Assembly: GCF_014647515.1 (NCBI RefSeq)
Contig: NZ_BMPI01000003.1
Span: 62,001 to 126,000, forward strand
From: Dactylosporangium sucinum
GTDB taxonomy: Bacteria > Actinomycetota > Actinomycetes > Mycobacteriales > Micromonosporaceae
Direction of reading: 5' to 3'
DNA length: 64,000 nucleotides
The position numbers and the translations under genes were made by a program. The notes below the pieces were generated by a model that saw only the letters and a program-made list of their open reading frames with translations, was not told the origin of the DNA and searched no databases. Position 1 is the first letter of the stretch; each line of letters starts with the position of its first letter. This document shows positions 33,360 to 41,449 of this stretch, piece after piece.

Positions 33360-33815
33360 GTGAACGGCATGAACGACACCGGGGTCGCCGCAGGTCCGGC
33401 ATCGGGCCGGACCAGCCGCACCCACCGATTTCGCGGGCTCGCGGGCACCGGCTTCGTTGCCACGCTCGCGGCGATGGTGGCCACCACCCTCGCCGCTGCG
33501 CTTGCCCGGGCCGTCGGCGTCGACTTCGAGATCCCCGATGGTGGCGAGACGATCCCGTTGCCCGGGTTCGCCGTGGTGACCGGCTTCTTCTCGGTCGTGG
33601 GCGTCGTCATCGCCGCCGCTCTGCTGCGTTGGAGCACTCGGCCCGCCGAGCGATTCGTGTGGACGGCAGTGTCGCTGACCGCGATCTCGTTGGTCCCGCC
33701 CCTCATCTCCGGGGCAGACGCCGCCGCCACCACCGCCCTCCTCGGGCTGCACCTCGTCCCGGCGGCGGTGATGATCCCCACCCTGGCGCGGAGCCTCCGC
33801 ACCCGGACCGATTGA
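33360..33815 (+). CDS. DUF6069 family membrane protein
   Basis: The 151-residue protein has four hydrophobic helices (about 27-48, 68-88, 98-115, 122-142). The motif PLPGFAVVTGFFSVVG between helices 1 and 2 is characteristic of DUF6069 proteins. GGAGGAACGAC immediately precedes the GTG start. The role is unknown. It follows the ECF sigma factor gene, and such sigma/DUF6069 adjacency is common in actinomycetes, so the two may be functionally linked. Confidence 0.82.
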   Translation: MNGMNDTGVAAGPASGRTSRTHRFRGLAGTGFVATLAAMVATTLAAALARAVGVDFEIPDGGETIPLPGFAVVTGFFSVVGVVIAAALLRWSTRPAERFVWTAVSLTAISLVPPLISGADAAATTALLGLHLVPAAVMIPTLARSLRTRTD

Positions 33816-33908
33816 CGATCCCGCAACGGAACAACACGCGGCGAACGGGCCCGCGCGAGCGCACCGACGTCGGGTGCGGGCGGCGGCGATCAGGCCTTGA
33901 CGGCAATG

Positions 33909-33923
33909 GCTAATGGCATTAGC
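33909..33923. promoter_or_regulatory. Candidate TetR operator upstream of the hydrolase-TetR operon
   Basis: GCTAATGGCATTAGC is a perfect 15-bp palindrome in a locally AT-rich stretch, ending 9 bases before ATG 33933. It is placed to block transcription or translation initiation of the hydrolase-TetR operon. The TetR protein encoded at 34714 is the obvious candidate to bind it. Confidence 0.65.
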
Positions 33924-33932
33924 TTTAGGGCT

Positions 33933-34721
33933 ATGGAGATGAGCTTTGAAAGTGGGCGGATCGCCTACGACGACACCGCCGGCGACGGACCCCTGGTGCT
34001 GTGCCTGCCCGGGATGGGCGTGACGCGGCAGACCTACGAGCCGCTCCGGCCGCTGCTCGTCGCGGCCGGCTACCGGGTCGTCACCATGGACCTGCGCGGC
34101 GCGGGGGAGACCGACGCGCGCTGGGCCGACTACTCGCCGCAGGCCATCGGCCGCGACGCCATCGCACTGCTCAAGCACCTCGACGCCGGGCCGGCGATCC
34201 TCGTCACCAACTCCTACACGGGAGCCACCGCCGTCTGGGCCGCCGCCGAGGCGCCCGAGCTGTTCACCGCCGTCGTGCTCGGCGCGCCGTTCGCGCGCGT
34301 CATGCCGAAGCAGAGCCCGTTCATGCGGGCCGCCCAGTGGGCGGTGACCACCTACCGTCCGCTGTGGATGATGTTCTGGGCGTCGCTGTACAAGACGCGC
34401 AAGCCGAACCCGCAGGAGCGCAAGGCGCTCAAGGCCAGTCTCGCCGAGCCGGGGCGGATGGCGGCCATCAAGGCCATGGGCGACGCCGACGTCTCGGTCT
34501 GCGAGGCGCGCATGCCCGAGGTTCGCACGCCGGCTCTGGTCGTCATGGGGACCCGGGACCCCGACTTCCCCGACCCGGCGGCCGAGGCCCGGCTCGTCGC
34601 GGGCCGCATCGACGGCAGCGTCGCGATGATCGACGGGGCCGGGCACTACCCGCACTCGGAGTTCCCCGAAGAGACGGCCGCGGCGGTGCTGGCCTTCCTG
34701 CAGGGCCGCCAGGATGCCTAG
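33933..34721 (+). CDS. Alpha/beta hydrolase
   Basis: The 262-residue alpha/beta hydrolase has oxyanion-loop motif LCLPGMGVTRQTYEPL, the segment VVTMDLRGAGETD, a nucleophile elbow VTNSYTGATA (Ser in TNSYTG instead of the usual GxSxG), catalytic acid in VVMGTRDPDFPD, and His in DGAGHYPHSEF. It is probably an esterase or C-C hydrolase. I chose ATG 33933. Its stop overlaps the TetR start by 8 bases, so the repressor is co-expressed with the enzyme, a common arrangement for detoxification genes. Confidence 0.88.
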   Translation: MEMSFESGRIAYDDTAGDGPLVLCLPGMGVTRQTYEPLRPLLVAAGYRVVTMDLRGAGETDARWADYSPQAIGRDAIALLKHLDAGPAILVTNSYTGATAVWAAAEAPELFTAVVLGAPFARVMPKQSPFMRAAQWAVTTYRPLWMMFWASLYKTRKPNPQERKALKASLAEPGRMAAIKAMGDADVSVCEARMPEVRTPALVVMGTRDPDFPDPAAEARLVAGRIDGSVAMIDGAGHYPHSEFPEETAAAVLAFLQGRQDA

Positions 34722-35295
34722 GGCCGGGCTCAACCGGGACGCCGTCGTCGCCGCCGCACTGGCGATCATCGACGACGGCGGGCCGGAGGCATTGACGCTG
34801 GCCGCCGTCGCCGCGCGGACCGGGGTGGCCACGCCCTCGCTGTACAAACACGTGAAGAACCTCGGCGAGCTGCGCAACCTGCTCGCCGTGCGGCTCTTCG
34901 ACGAGTTCACCGACCGGGCCACGCGGGCGGTGCTGGGGCGCAGCCGAGACGAGGCGGTCGAGGCGCTCATGCGGGCCTACCACGAGTACGCCACCGAGCA
35001 TCCGCACCGGTATGCGATCGTGCCCCAGCGGCCCGACCCCGACCCCGCGGTCCAGGCGGCGGGCGAGCGGTTCGTGGCGCTGTTCTTCGCGGTGCTGAAG
35101 GGCTACGGGCTCGACGACGACGAGCTGGTCCACGCCACCCGGGTCGCCCGCGCCACCCTGCACGGCTTCGCGATGCTGCAGATCGGCGGCGGGTTCGGCC
35201 TGCCGCAGGACGTCGCGGTGACCCACCAGCGGTTGATCGACACGGTGCTGGCGGGCCTGCGCGCTACTCGTGGGGGAGCAGGTAGCGCCAGTTGA
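34714..35295 (+). CDS. TetR family transcriptional regulator
   Basis: The 193-residue regulator has an N-terminal HTH (LTLAAVAARTGVATPSLYKH, about 28-47) and a C-terminal WHG/TetR_C_33-type helical ligand domain with the segment YAIVPQRPDPDPAVQAAG. It is translated with the upstream hydrolase (8-base overlap) and probably represses the pair from the palindrome at 33909. Its 3' end overlaps the convergent membrane/secreted protein gene by 32 bases. Confidence 0.92.
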   Translation: MPRAGLNRDAVVAAALAIIDDGGPEALTLAAVAARTGVATPSLYKHVKNLGELRNLLAVRLFDEFTDRATRAVLGRSRDEAVEALMRAYHEYATEHPHRYAIVPQRPDPDPAVQAAGERFVALFFAVLKGYGLDDDELVHATRVARATLHGFAMLQIGGGFGLPQDVAVTHQRLIDTVLAGLRATRGGAGSAS

Positions 35296-36025
35296 CCTGC
35301 ATCGAGACCCCGGCCGGCGTCCGGAACACCGGCCAGCGCGACTGGTCGGGCCGCGGGACGGCCCGCATCAGCGCCTGCGCCTGCCGGTCGTGCAGGTCGA
35401 GCCGCGCCACGAACTCGTCCTTGCCCAGCCGTGGCACCGGCACCCCGGCCGGCCAGGGCTCGACGACGGCGGCAGCGGTCGGTTCGGCCGGGGAGAGGAC
35501 GACGGCCACCATCCGCACCGCGGACGGCCGCCACGGCGAGCCCACCGCAAGGGCGCGGTCGCGGACGAGACTCAGGTGGTCGAGCAGCGCGTAGGCCGGC
35601 GCCGGGTACGCCTTGTCGGTGCGGGTCTCCTCCAGCCCCTCGAACTGCAGCGAGAACTTCCGGCTCGCGGCCCGGGCGGTGAACACGGTCGACGGCACGT
35701 CGGCGATGACCGGCGCGCCGGGCCGGCGCCGCGCGTTCGAGCGGTCGCGCAGCACGGTCGTGGCGTGGTTGCGCAGCGAACGCAGCGCCCCGCCGCCGAT
35801 GCGCAGCCGCCGCGTGGCGTCCGCGATGACGACGCCGTCCTCGTACGCGGCCAGCCGCGGCGCCCGCAGCATGCTCCAGCCCGCCGGCACGAACCCGCCG
35901 GTCAGCTCCCACAGCACGAGCGGGCGGGGGCCGCGCTCCAGCGTGGCGGACGCCACGGCCGTGCCGCCGACCGCGGCCGTGATCCCGACCGCTCCCGCGG
36001 CCACCAGCAGACTCCTGCGGTCCAT
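35264..36025 (-). CDS. Exported protein of unknown function (Tat/Sec signal)
   Basis: The 253-residue protein begins MDRRSLLVAAGAVGITAAVG, a twin-arginine-like or Sec signal peptide ending near residue 28. A domain of about 220 residues follows, with mixed strands (RPLVLWELTGGFVPAGWSML, then LRIGGGALRSLRNHATTVLR). GGGAGGCGAGG precedes the ATG at 36025 and supports that start. No cysteine is present after the signal, so it is not a lipoprotein. I do not recognise the family. It converges with the TetR gene (32-base overlap) and is divergent from the Rrf2 gene. Confidence 0.72.
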   Translation of the reverse strand: MDRRSLLVAAGAVGITAAVGGTAVASATLERGPRPLVLWELTGGFVPAGWSMLRAPRLAAYEDGVVIADATRRLRIGGGALRSLRNHATTVLRDRSNARRRPGAPVIADVPSTVFTARAASRKFSLQFEGLEETRTDKAYPAPAYALLDHLSLVRDRALAVGSPWRPSAVRMVAVVLSPAEPTAAAVVEPWPAGVPVPRLGKDEFVARLDLHDRQAQALMRAVPRPDQSRWPVFRTPAGVSMQVNWRYLLPHE

Positions 36026-36114
36026 CCTCGCCTCCCGTCCCGCCGGGGCAGGGCGCCCCGGCATCACTGACGTTAACGACAAATCGGACAAAAGGCAGCG
36101 CGAAACCGGAATGG

Positions 36115-36138
36115 ATACCAATCAGAGTCCCTTGGTAT
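36115..36138. promoter_or_regulatory. Candidate Rrf2 operator
   Basis: ATACCAA (36115-36121) and TTGGTAT (36132-36138) are perfect inverted half-sites separated by 10 bases, ending 8 bases before the Rrf2 start. The spacing puts the half-sites on the same DNA face about 1.6 turns apart, suitable for an autoregulatory dimer site. Confidence 0.5.
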
Positions 36139-36146
36139 GGTTTGCC

Positions 36147-36590
36147 ATGCGCATCTCGGCGAAGGCGGACTACGCGATCCGGGCGCTGGTCGAGTTGGCC
36201 GCGGACGTCCGGCGGCCGCTCGTCTGCGAGGGGATCGCCGCGGCGCAGCACATTCCCTACCGGTTCCTCAAGAGCGTGCTCCGCGACCTGCGGCGCACCG
36301 GGCTCGTGCGCAGCCAGCGCGGCTGCGAGGGCGGCTACTGGCTCGGGCGTGACGCGGCCACCATCACGCTCGCGGACGTGTTCGCGGCCGTCGACGGCGA
36401 GCTGCTCACCATCCACGGCACCGACCCGTCGGACGCTACGCGGGCCCCCGGCGTCACTGCCCTCTGGCGGGCGATCCAGGCCCGCACCGAGGAGGTCCTC
36501 ACCGGCGTGACGATCGCCGACCTGCTCACCGACAACCCGCCGGAGCCCGCGGCCACGCTGCTCCGCCTGCCACTGGGAGCCCCAGCATGA
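36147..36590 (+). CDS. Rrf2 family transcriptional regulator lacking the Fe-S cysteines
   Basis: The 147-residue protein has the Rrf2 N-terminus MRISAKADYAIRALVELA, recognition-helix region AAQHIPYRFLKSVLRDLRRT and wing RSQRGCEGGYWLGRD. The three clustered cysteines that hold the cluster in IscR/NsrR are absent: the loop after the wing reads TIHGTDPSDATRAPG. It therefore probably does not bind Fe-S through that site. It overlaps the cupin gene (ATGA) and probably controls the cupin-DsbA operon. Confidence 0.87.
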   Translation: MRISAKADYAIRALVELAADVRRPLVCEGIAAAQHIPYRFLKSVLRDLRRTGLVRSQRGCEGGYWLGRDAATITLADVFAAVDGELLTIHGTDPSDATRAPGVTALWRAIQARTEEVLTGVTIADLLTDNPPEPAATLLRLPLGAPA

Positions 36591-37039
36591 CCGAGCGCAC
36601 GCCCGAGGACGCGCCCGACGGTGCCACCGACCACTGGCACGCCCCGCTGCGGCACATCCGCGGCGCCGGCCTGAGCGGCGACACCCGCCAGACGTCCGGG
36701 ATGACCCGCCTGGAGGCGATCTCCGGCAAGACCGTCGGCTCGTCGAAGGTCTGGATGGGTCAGACGCACGTCGCCCCGGCCACGTCCTCGGGCGACCACC
36801 ACCACGGCGAGACGGAGACCGCCATCTACGTCGTCTCCGGCAACCCGGTGTTCGTCTTCGCCGAGGGGGATCGGGAGGTACGGCTGGAGACCGAGCCCGG
36901 CGACTACGTCTTCGTCCCGCCGTACGTGCCCCATCGCGAGGAGAACCCCGGCGCGACCGAGGCCGTCGTCGTGATCGCCCGCAGCAGCCAGGAGGGCGTG
37001 GTCGTGAACCTGCCAAGCCTGTGGTCGCGGGCGGAGTGA
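36587..37039 (+). CDS. Cupin domain protein
   Basis: The 150-residue single-domain cupin has motif 1 GDHHHGETETAIYVVSG (about 69-85, His71/His73 type ligands and Glu) and motif 2 PGDYVFVPPYVPHREEN (about 104-120) with the conserved His. A mononuclear metal site is therefore likely intact. The function (isomerase, dioxygenase or sensor) cannot be assigned. It is the middle gene of a translationally coupled Rrf2-cupin-DsbA-like operon, which suggests a redox or electrophile response. Confidence 0.85.
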   Translation: MTERTPEDAPDGATDHWHAPLRHIRGAGLSGDTRQTSGMTRLEAISGKTVGSSKVWMGQTHVAPATSSGDHHHGETETAIYVVSGNPVFVFAEGDREVRLETEPGDYVFVPPYVPHREENPGATEAVVVIARSSQEGVVVNLPSLWSRAE

Positions 37040-37896
37040 CCCTCACCGTCGTCGAGTACACCGACCCGATGTGCCCGTGGGCGTGGGGCTCCGAGCCCAC
37101 GTTCCGCCGGCTGCGGGCGGCGCTGCCGGGCGCGCGGTGGCGGCGGGTGTTCGGCATCCTCTTCGACGACGGCGACGATCCCGCGCCCGACCCGGCGGCG
37201 GAGACGGCGTGGTACCACGGCCATCTCCAAAGGATCGCCGAGCACACCCGCGCGCCCTGGCCGGCCGTCCTGGAGCGGGTGGCGCTCACGAGCTGGCCGT
37301 CGTCGCTCGTCGCGCGGGCCGCGCAGGCGCAGGGCTCCGTCGTGGCCGAGCGGGTGCTGCGCCGCCTGCGCGAGACCGTGTTCCTGATGGGTCGCCCGGC
37401 CGACACGCCGGAGCGCGCCCTGCGGGCCGTCGACGGCATTCCCGGCCTCGACCACGACCGCCTGGCGGCGGACGCGGCGTCCGCGGGCGTGCGCGCGTCG
37501 GTCACCGCGGACCGGCGGGAGTGTCGTTCGCCGGTACCGGAGGTGCTGCGCATCGACGACCCCGGCCCGCACAACGGCCGGGCGAAGCCGGTGGACGACG
37601 ACGGCCACCGGTACGCGCTGCCCACCCTGCTGTTCCAGGGCCCCGCCGGACGGGCGGTGGTTCCCGGCTGGCGCCCCTACGCGGAGTCCACGGCGGCGGC
37701 CGAGCGGGTCGCCCCCGGCTCGGTGCGCGAGCCGGTCCGGCTGTCCCCGGAGGAGGCGCTGCGGCGGTACGCCAGCCTGACCGAGGCGGAGGTCGGCGCC
37801 CTCGCGTCGCTGCCCGGCGCTGTGTCCCTCGACACGCCCGGCGGCCGGGTCTGGCTGGCCGAAGACGAGGCCAGGACCCATCCGGCGCTGCGCTGA
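37036..37896 (+). CDS. DsbA/FrnE-type thioredoxin-fold protein
   Basis: The 286-residue protein starts with strand VTLTVVEYTDPMCPWAWGSE, where CPWAW (Cys13) is the single-cysteine active-site version found in DsbA/FrnE/2-hydroxychromene-isomerase-like proteins. The helical insertion follows, and LPTLLFQG supplies the cis-Pro loop. There is no signal peptide, so it is a cytosolic oxidoreductase or GST-like enzyme. I chose GTG 37036, which overlaps the cupin stop (GTGA) and has GGGCGGA upstream. A tail of about 60 residues is unusual for the family. Confidence 0.8.
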   Translation: MTLTVVEYTDPMCPWAWGSEPTFRRLRAALPGARWRRVFGILFDDGDDPAPDPAAETAWYHGHLQRIAEHTRAPWPAVLERVALTSWPSSLVARAAQAQGSVVAERVLRRLRETVFLMGRPADTPERALRAVDGIPGLDHDRLAADAASAGVRASVTADRRECRSPVPEVLRIDDPGPHNGRAKPVDDDGHRYALPTLLFQGPAGRAVVPGWRPYAESTAAAERVAPGSVREPVRLSPEEALRRYASLTEAEVGALASLPGAVSLDTPGGRVWLAEDEARTHPALR

Positions 37897-37963
37897 CGAC
37901 CCGCTCAACTCCTACAAAGCCCATCTGATTTGTCTCGAAACATAGGACACTTCTTGATGGCTA

Positions 37964-37993
37964 TTGACGAGAGTTCCGGCGCCTCCGCATGAT
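37964..37993 (+). promoter_or_regulatory. Candidate promoter for the sulfur operon leader
   Basis: TTGACG (37964-37969) and CATGAT (37988-37993) are separated by 18 bases. Initiation about 7 bases after the -10 would fall at 38000, which is the first base of the leader peptide ATG, so the transcript is probably leaderless. Confidence 0.45.
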
Positions 37994-37999
37994 GGGCGC

Positions 38000-38074
38000 A
38001 TGACCTCGACCCACCCCGGCGTGGCACGGCGCTACGTCGATCTCCGGCGCACCGCAAGCGCCCTCTGTCGATAA
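38000..38074 (+). CDS. Cys-containing regulatory leader peptide of the sulfur-type operon
   Basis: A 24-codon frame from ATG 38000 to TAA 38074. Its last part is VARRYVDLRRTASALCR, which matches the short actinobacterial leader peptides that precede sulfur and cysteine genes (pattern RR.VDL.R...SALC). In mycobacteria, leaderless Cys-containing short frames upstream of sulfur genes act as cysteine-responsive attenuators. Here the Cys is the penultimate residue, 110 bases before the ABC transporter gene. No Shine-Dalgarno is visible, consistent with a leaderless start. It is too short for ordinary gene finders. Confidence 0.75.
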   Translation: MTSTHPGVARRYVDLRRTASALCR

Positions 38075-38184
38075 GTCATTCCCCTCGGGCCCGATGAGCC
38101 CGCGCCTGTGAGCACACGCACCCGCGGCCGAGCGCCGGCGGACGAGTCAGCGCACCCAGAAACAGCACCCATGGAAGGGCCCCC
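38075..38184 (+). promoter_or_regulatory. Leader/attenuator region between leader peptide and transporter
   Basis: This 110-base untranslated stretch follows the leader peptide stop. CGGGC (38086-38090) can pair with GCCCG (38098-38102), and GC-rich repeats CGGC...GCCGG around 38130-38150 allow alternative stems before GGAAGGG, the Shine-Dalgarno of the transporter gene. The layout suits ribosome-stalling-dependent attenuation. Confidence 0.4.
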
Positions 38185-39711
38185 ATGAAGACAGACATCA
38201 GCCGCCGGTCGTTCCTCGGCCTCGGCGCCGCCGCCGGTGCCGCGACGCTGCTCGGTGCGTGCGGCGACGGCACCGTCCCGGGCGCCGCCGGCGGCGGCAC
38301 GCTCAAGTGGGGCTGGGCCCTGACCACCAGCTGGGACCCGGTGACCAGCTCGGCCGGCTGGGACGTGCACGTGCTGTCCCTGGTGTACGCCGGGCTCACC
38401 AAGCTCGACGAGCGCGGCGACGCGGTACCGGCCCTCGCCACCGGCTGGAAGTACAACGCCGACGGCACCGAGGTCGCCTTCACGCTGCGGCCCGGCCTCA
38501 AGTTCTCCGACGGCACCCCGCTCGACGCGACCGCCGTCAAGAAGAGCCTCGAGCGCGGTCGCGACCTCCCCAAGTCGCTCGTCGGCCCGCAGCTCGTGAA
38601 CGTCGCGGCGGTCGAGGCGCCGGACGGCGGTACCGTCGTGATCAAGCTCAAGGCGCCCGACTTCCAGATCCCCAACCTGCTGGCCGGCAAGACCGGCATG
38701 ATCGTGAGCCCGAAGGCGTTCGAGAGCGACGCCGCCGCCCTCGCCACCCAGCCCGTCGGGGCCGGCCCGTTCACGCTCACGGCGTACACCCAGAACGCCA
38801 AGGCGGTGTTCGCCCGCAACCCCGACTACTGGGACGCGGCCAGCATCAAGCTCCAGCACTTCGAGGCCTACCCGCTGCCCGAGGCGGCGACCGTCGTGGC
38901 CGCGCTGCAGTCCGGCCAGTACGACGTGGCGCAGATCCCGGGCAGCCAGGTCGAGGCGGCCAAGGCGGCCGGCCTGCAGGTGCAGGTCATCCCGTCGCTC
39001 GTCGTCGCCGTGCTCGACGTGAACATCACGAAGAAGCCGTTCGACGACCCGAAGGTCGCCGAGGCCCTCCGCTACGCCGTCGACCGGGCCGCGCTGCTGA
39101 AGACCGCGCAGTTCGGCCACGGCGACGTCGCCTACCAGCCGTTCCCGAAGAACTACGTCGGCTACGCCCCGGCCCTCGACGGCATCTACGCCTACAACCC
39201 CGGCAAGGCCCGTCAGCTGCTCGCCGAGTCCAGCTACCAGGGCGCGCCCGTCGACGTCGTCATCACGACCGCGGCCGCCGCCGGCGTGCCCGAGCAGCTG
39301 CAGTCCCAGCTGCAGGCCGTCGGGTTCAAGCCCACGATCGAGGTCATCCCGCAGGCGCAGGCCACGCAGCTGGTGTACGTGCAGCACGCCAAGGCCCTGT
39401 TCGTCGACCAGTTCGCCGGCCGCGACTCGGCGGTGCAGGCGTTCCAGGTGCTGTTCGGCAAGGAGGGCCTGATGAACCCGGGCCGCCAGCAGCCGCCGGA
39501 GCTCGCCGACGCGCTGGCCGTGGTGAGCCGGACCCCGCTCGACTCGCCGGACTACGCGAAGGTGCTCCAGGAGGCGACGTCGGTCGCGGTCCGTTCGATG
39601 CCGAACGTCTTCCTCTACAGCGTGCCCCGGATCCTGGCCCGCCGGCCGAACGTGTCGGCGATCCCGGAGTTCACCGTCGTCCAGCGGTTCGAGGGGGTGA
39701 CCGTGGCATGA
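38185..39711 (+). CDS. ABC transporter solute-binding lipoprotein, family 5 (Opp/Dpp type)
   Basis: The 508-residue protein has a twin-arginine lipoprotein signal (SRRSFLGLGAAAGAATLLGAC; Cys about residue 27). The family 5 fold follows: TLKWGWALTTSWDPVTSS, LRPGLKFSDGTPLDATAVKK, VGAGPFTLTAY and EALRYAVDRAALL. Family 5 proteins bind peptides, nickel chelates, opines or other organic solutes. Because the operon ends with an SsuD-like monooxygenase and starts with a Cys leader peptide, the solute is probably an organosulfur compound; this is inference. GGAAGGG precedes the ATG. Confidence 0.9.
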   Translation: MKTDISRRSFLGLGAAAGAATLLGACGDGTVPGAAGGGTLKWGWALTTSWDPVTSSAGWDVHVLSLVYAGLTKLDERGDAVPALATGWKYNADGTEVAFTLRPGLKFSDGTPLDATAVKKSLERGRDLPKSLVGPQLVNVAAVEAPDGGTVVIKLKAPDFQIPNLLAGKTGMIVSPKAFESDAAALATQPVGAGPFTLTAYTQNAKAVFARNPDYWDAASIKLQHFEAYPLPEAATVVAALQSGQYDVAQIPGSQVEAAKAAGLQVQVIPSLVVAVLDVNITKKPFDDPKVAEALRYAVDRAALLKTAQFGHGDVAYQPFPKNYVGYAPALDGIYAYNPGKARQLLAESSYQGAPVDVVITTAAAAGVPEQLQSQLQAVGFKPTIEVIPQAQATQLVYVQHAKALFVDQFAGRDSAVQAFQVLFGKEGLMNPGRQQPPELADALAVVSRTPLDSPDYAKVLQEATSVAVRSMPNVFLYSVPRILARRPNVSAIPEFTVVQRFEGVTVA

Positions 39712-40652
39712 CCCGCCGGCTCGGGCCCACGCTCGCGACGCCCGTCGTCGTCTTCGTCCTGGCCTCGCTGCTGACGTTCGGGCTCGGCGCGCTGTCGCCG
39801 AGCAACCCGGCGGCGGCCGTCCTCGGCGAGACGGCCACCGCGGCCGACATCGCCCGGATGAACCACGAGTTCGGGCTCGACCGGCCGTTCCTGGCCCGCT
39901 ACGCCGACTGGCTCGGCGCCTCCCTCACCGGCGACCTGGGCCGCTCGTACTTCACCACGATCCCGGTGTCCGACAGCATCTTCGCCGCGCTGCCGGTCGA
40001 CCTGACGCTCGCCGGCCTCGCCGTGCTCCTCGCGGTGCTGCTCGGCGGCGCCGCCGGGATCGGCGCGGCGCTGCGCCAGGGCGGCCGGTTCGACCGGGCG
40101 GTCACGTTCGTCGCCTCCGGGCTCGGCACGCTGCCGCCGTTCGTCGTCGGCATCGGGCTGATCGTGGTCTTCTCCGTGCTGCTCGGCGCGCTGCCCGCCG
40201 GCGGCTACGTGCCGATCGAGGCCGGGTTCCTGCCGTGGCTGCGGTTCGCGATCCTGCCGGCGCTCGCGCTCAGCCTTGACATCGCCGCGTCGATCGCCCG
40301 GCAGCTGCGCACCTCGCTCGTCGGGCAGCTCGGCGAGAACTACGTCACGGGGGCCGTGGTCCGCGGGCTCGGCCCCCGCCGGGTGCTGTTCCGCCACGCG
40401 CTGCGCAACGCGGTCGGCCCCGCCCTCACCGTGCTCGGCATCGGCGTGCCGATGGTGCTCGGCGGCGCCGTCGTCACCGAGAAGATCTTCAACCTGCCCG
40501 GCGTCGCGCGGCTCGCCCTGCAGGCGTCCGAGCAGCACGACGTGCCGCTGATCCAGGGCACCCTGCTCGTCACCATCACCGTCGTGCTGGTCTGCAACAC
40601 CCTGGTCAACCTGGCCCTGCTCCGGCTCACCCCGCAGGGAGGCCGCCAGTGA
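39708..40652 (+). CDS. ABC transporter permease, DppB/OppB type
   Basis: The 314-residue permease has six membrane helices. The typical first loop contains ADIARMNHEFGLDRPFLARY and LTGDLGRSY, and the EAA motif is VVRGLGPRRVLFRHALRNA, which contacts the ATPases. ATG 39708 overlaps the binding-protein stop (ATGA). It pairs with the next gene's product to form the membrane pore. Confidence 0.92.
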   Translation: MTRRLGPTLATPVVVFVLASLLTFGLGALSPSNPAAAVLGETATAADIARMNHEFGLDRPFLARYADWLGASLTGDLGRSYFTTIPVSDSIFAALPVDLTLAGLAVLLAVLLGGAAGIGAALRQGGRFDRAVTFVASGLGTLPPFVVGIGLIVVFSVLLGALPAGGYVPIEAGFLPWLRFAILPALALSLDIAASIARQLRTSLVGQLGENYVTGAVVRGLGPRRVLFRHALRNAVGPALTVLGIGVPMVLGGAVVTEKIFNLPGVARLALQASEQHDVPLIQGTLLVTITVVLVCNTLVNLALLRLTPQGGRQ

Positions 40653-41449
40653 GACGCACCGCGATCGGCGTGCTCGCCGTGGTCGCCGTCCTCGCCGTCG
40701 CCGGCGGGGCGATCGCGCCGCACGACCCGCTGCTGCAACAGCCCGACCTGGCGCTGCGCGGCCCCAGCCTCGCCCACCCGTTCGGCACCGACTACCTCGG
40801 ACGCGACGTGTTCAGCCGGCTGCTCGCCGGCACCGGCACCACCGTGCTCGCCGCGCTCCAGAGCGTCGGCGTCGGCCTGCTCCTCGGCGTCGTGCCCGGG
40901 CTCGCGTCGCTGTGGCTGGGCCGCACGGTCGAGTGGCTGCTGCTGCGTGCCGCCGACGCCCTCATGACCCTGCCGTTCATCGTGTTCGCGGTCGCCGTCA
41001 CCGGCATCCTCGGCAACGGCCTGACCCAGGCGATGATCGCGATCGGGGCGCTGTTCGCGCCGCTGTTCTTCCGGGTCACCCGGGCGGCCGGGCTGCGGCT
41101 CACCCGGGCGCAGTACGTCGAGGCCGCCGAGCTCTTCGGCGCCTCCCGCACCCGGATCCTGCGCACCCACGTCTGGGGCAAGGTGCTGCCGACCGTCGCC
41201 GTGACCGCGGCCCAGGCGACCGGCGGCGCGCTGCTCGCCGTGTCGTCGCTGACGTTCCTCGGCATCGGCGTCAAGCCGCCCGCGCCGACCTGGGGCGGCG
41301 TGCTCGCCAGCGACCTCGGCTTCCTGGCCCAGCAGCCGTGGGCCCCGGTCATCCCCGCCGCGCTGATCATGGTGACCGTCGCGGCCCTGAACGCCCTCGC
41401 GGACCACACCACTTCGAAGGAGCGGGTCGATGCCGGTCTTGCGCGTTGA
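40649..41449 (+). CDS. ABC transporter permease, DppC/OppC type
   Basis: The 266-residue permease has an N-terminal helix, HPFGTDYLGRDVFSRLLAG (the DppC signature), five further helices, and an EAA loop with EAAELFGASRTRILRTHVWGK. GTG 40649 overlaps the DppB-type gene by 4 bases. Its 3' end overlaps the ATPase gene by 20 bases. It lacks the long N-terminal extension that many DppC proteins have. Confidence 0.92.
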   Translation: MRRTAIGVLAVVAVLAVAGGAIAPHDPLLQQPDLALRGPSLAHPFGTDYLGRDVFSRLLAGTGTTVLAALQSVGVGLLLGVVPGLASLWLGRTVEWLLLRAADALMTLPFIVFAVAVTGILGNGLTQAMIAIGALFAPLFFRVTRAAGLRLTRAQYVEAAELFGASRTRILRTHVWGKVLPTVAVTAAQATGGALLAVSSLTFLGIGVKPPAPTWGGVLASDLGFLAQQPWAPVIPAALIMVTVAALNALADHTTSKERVDAGLAR

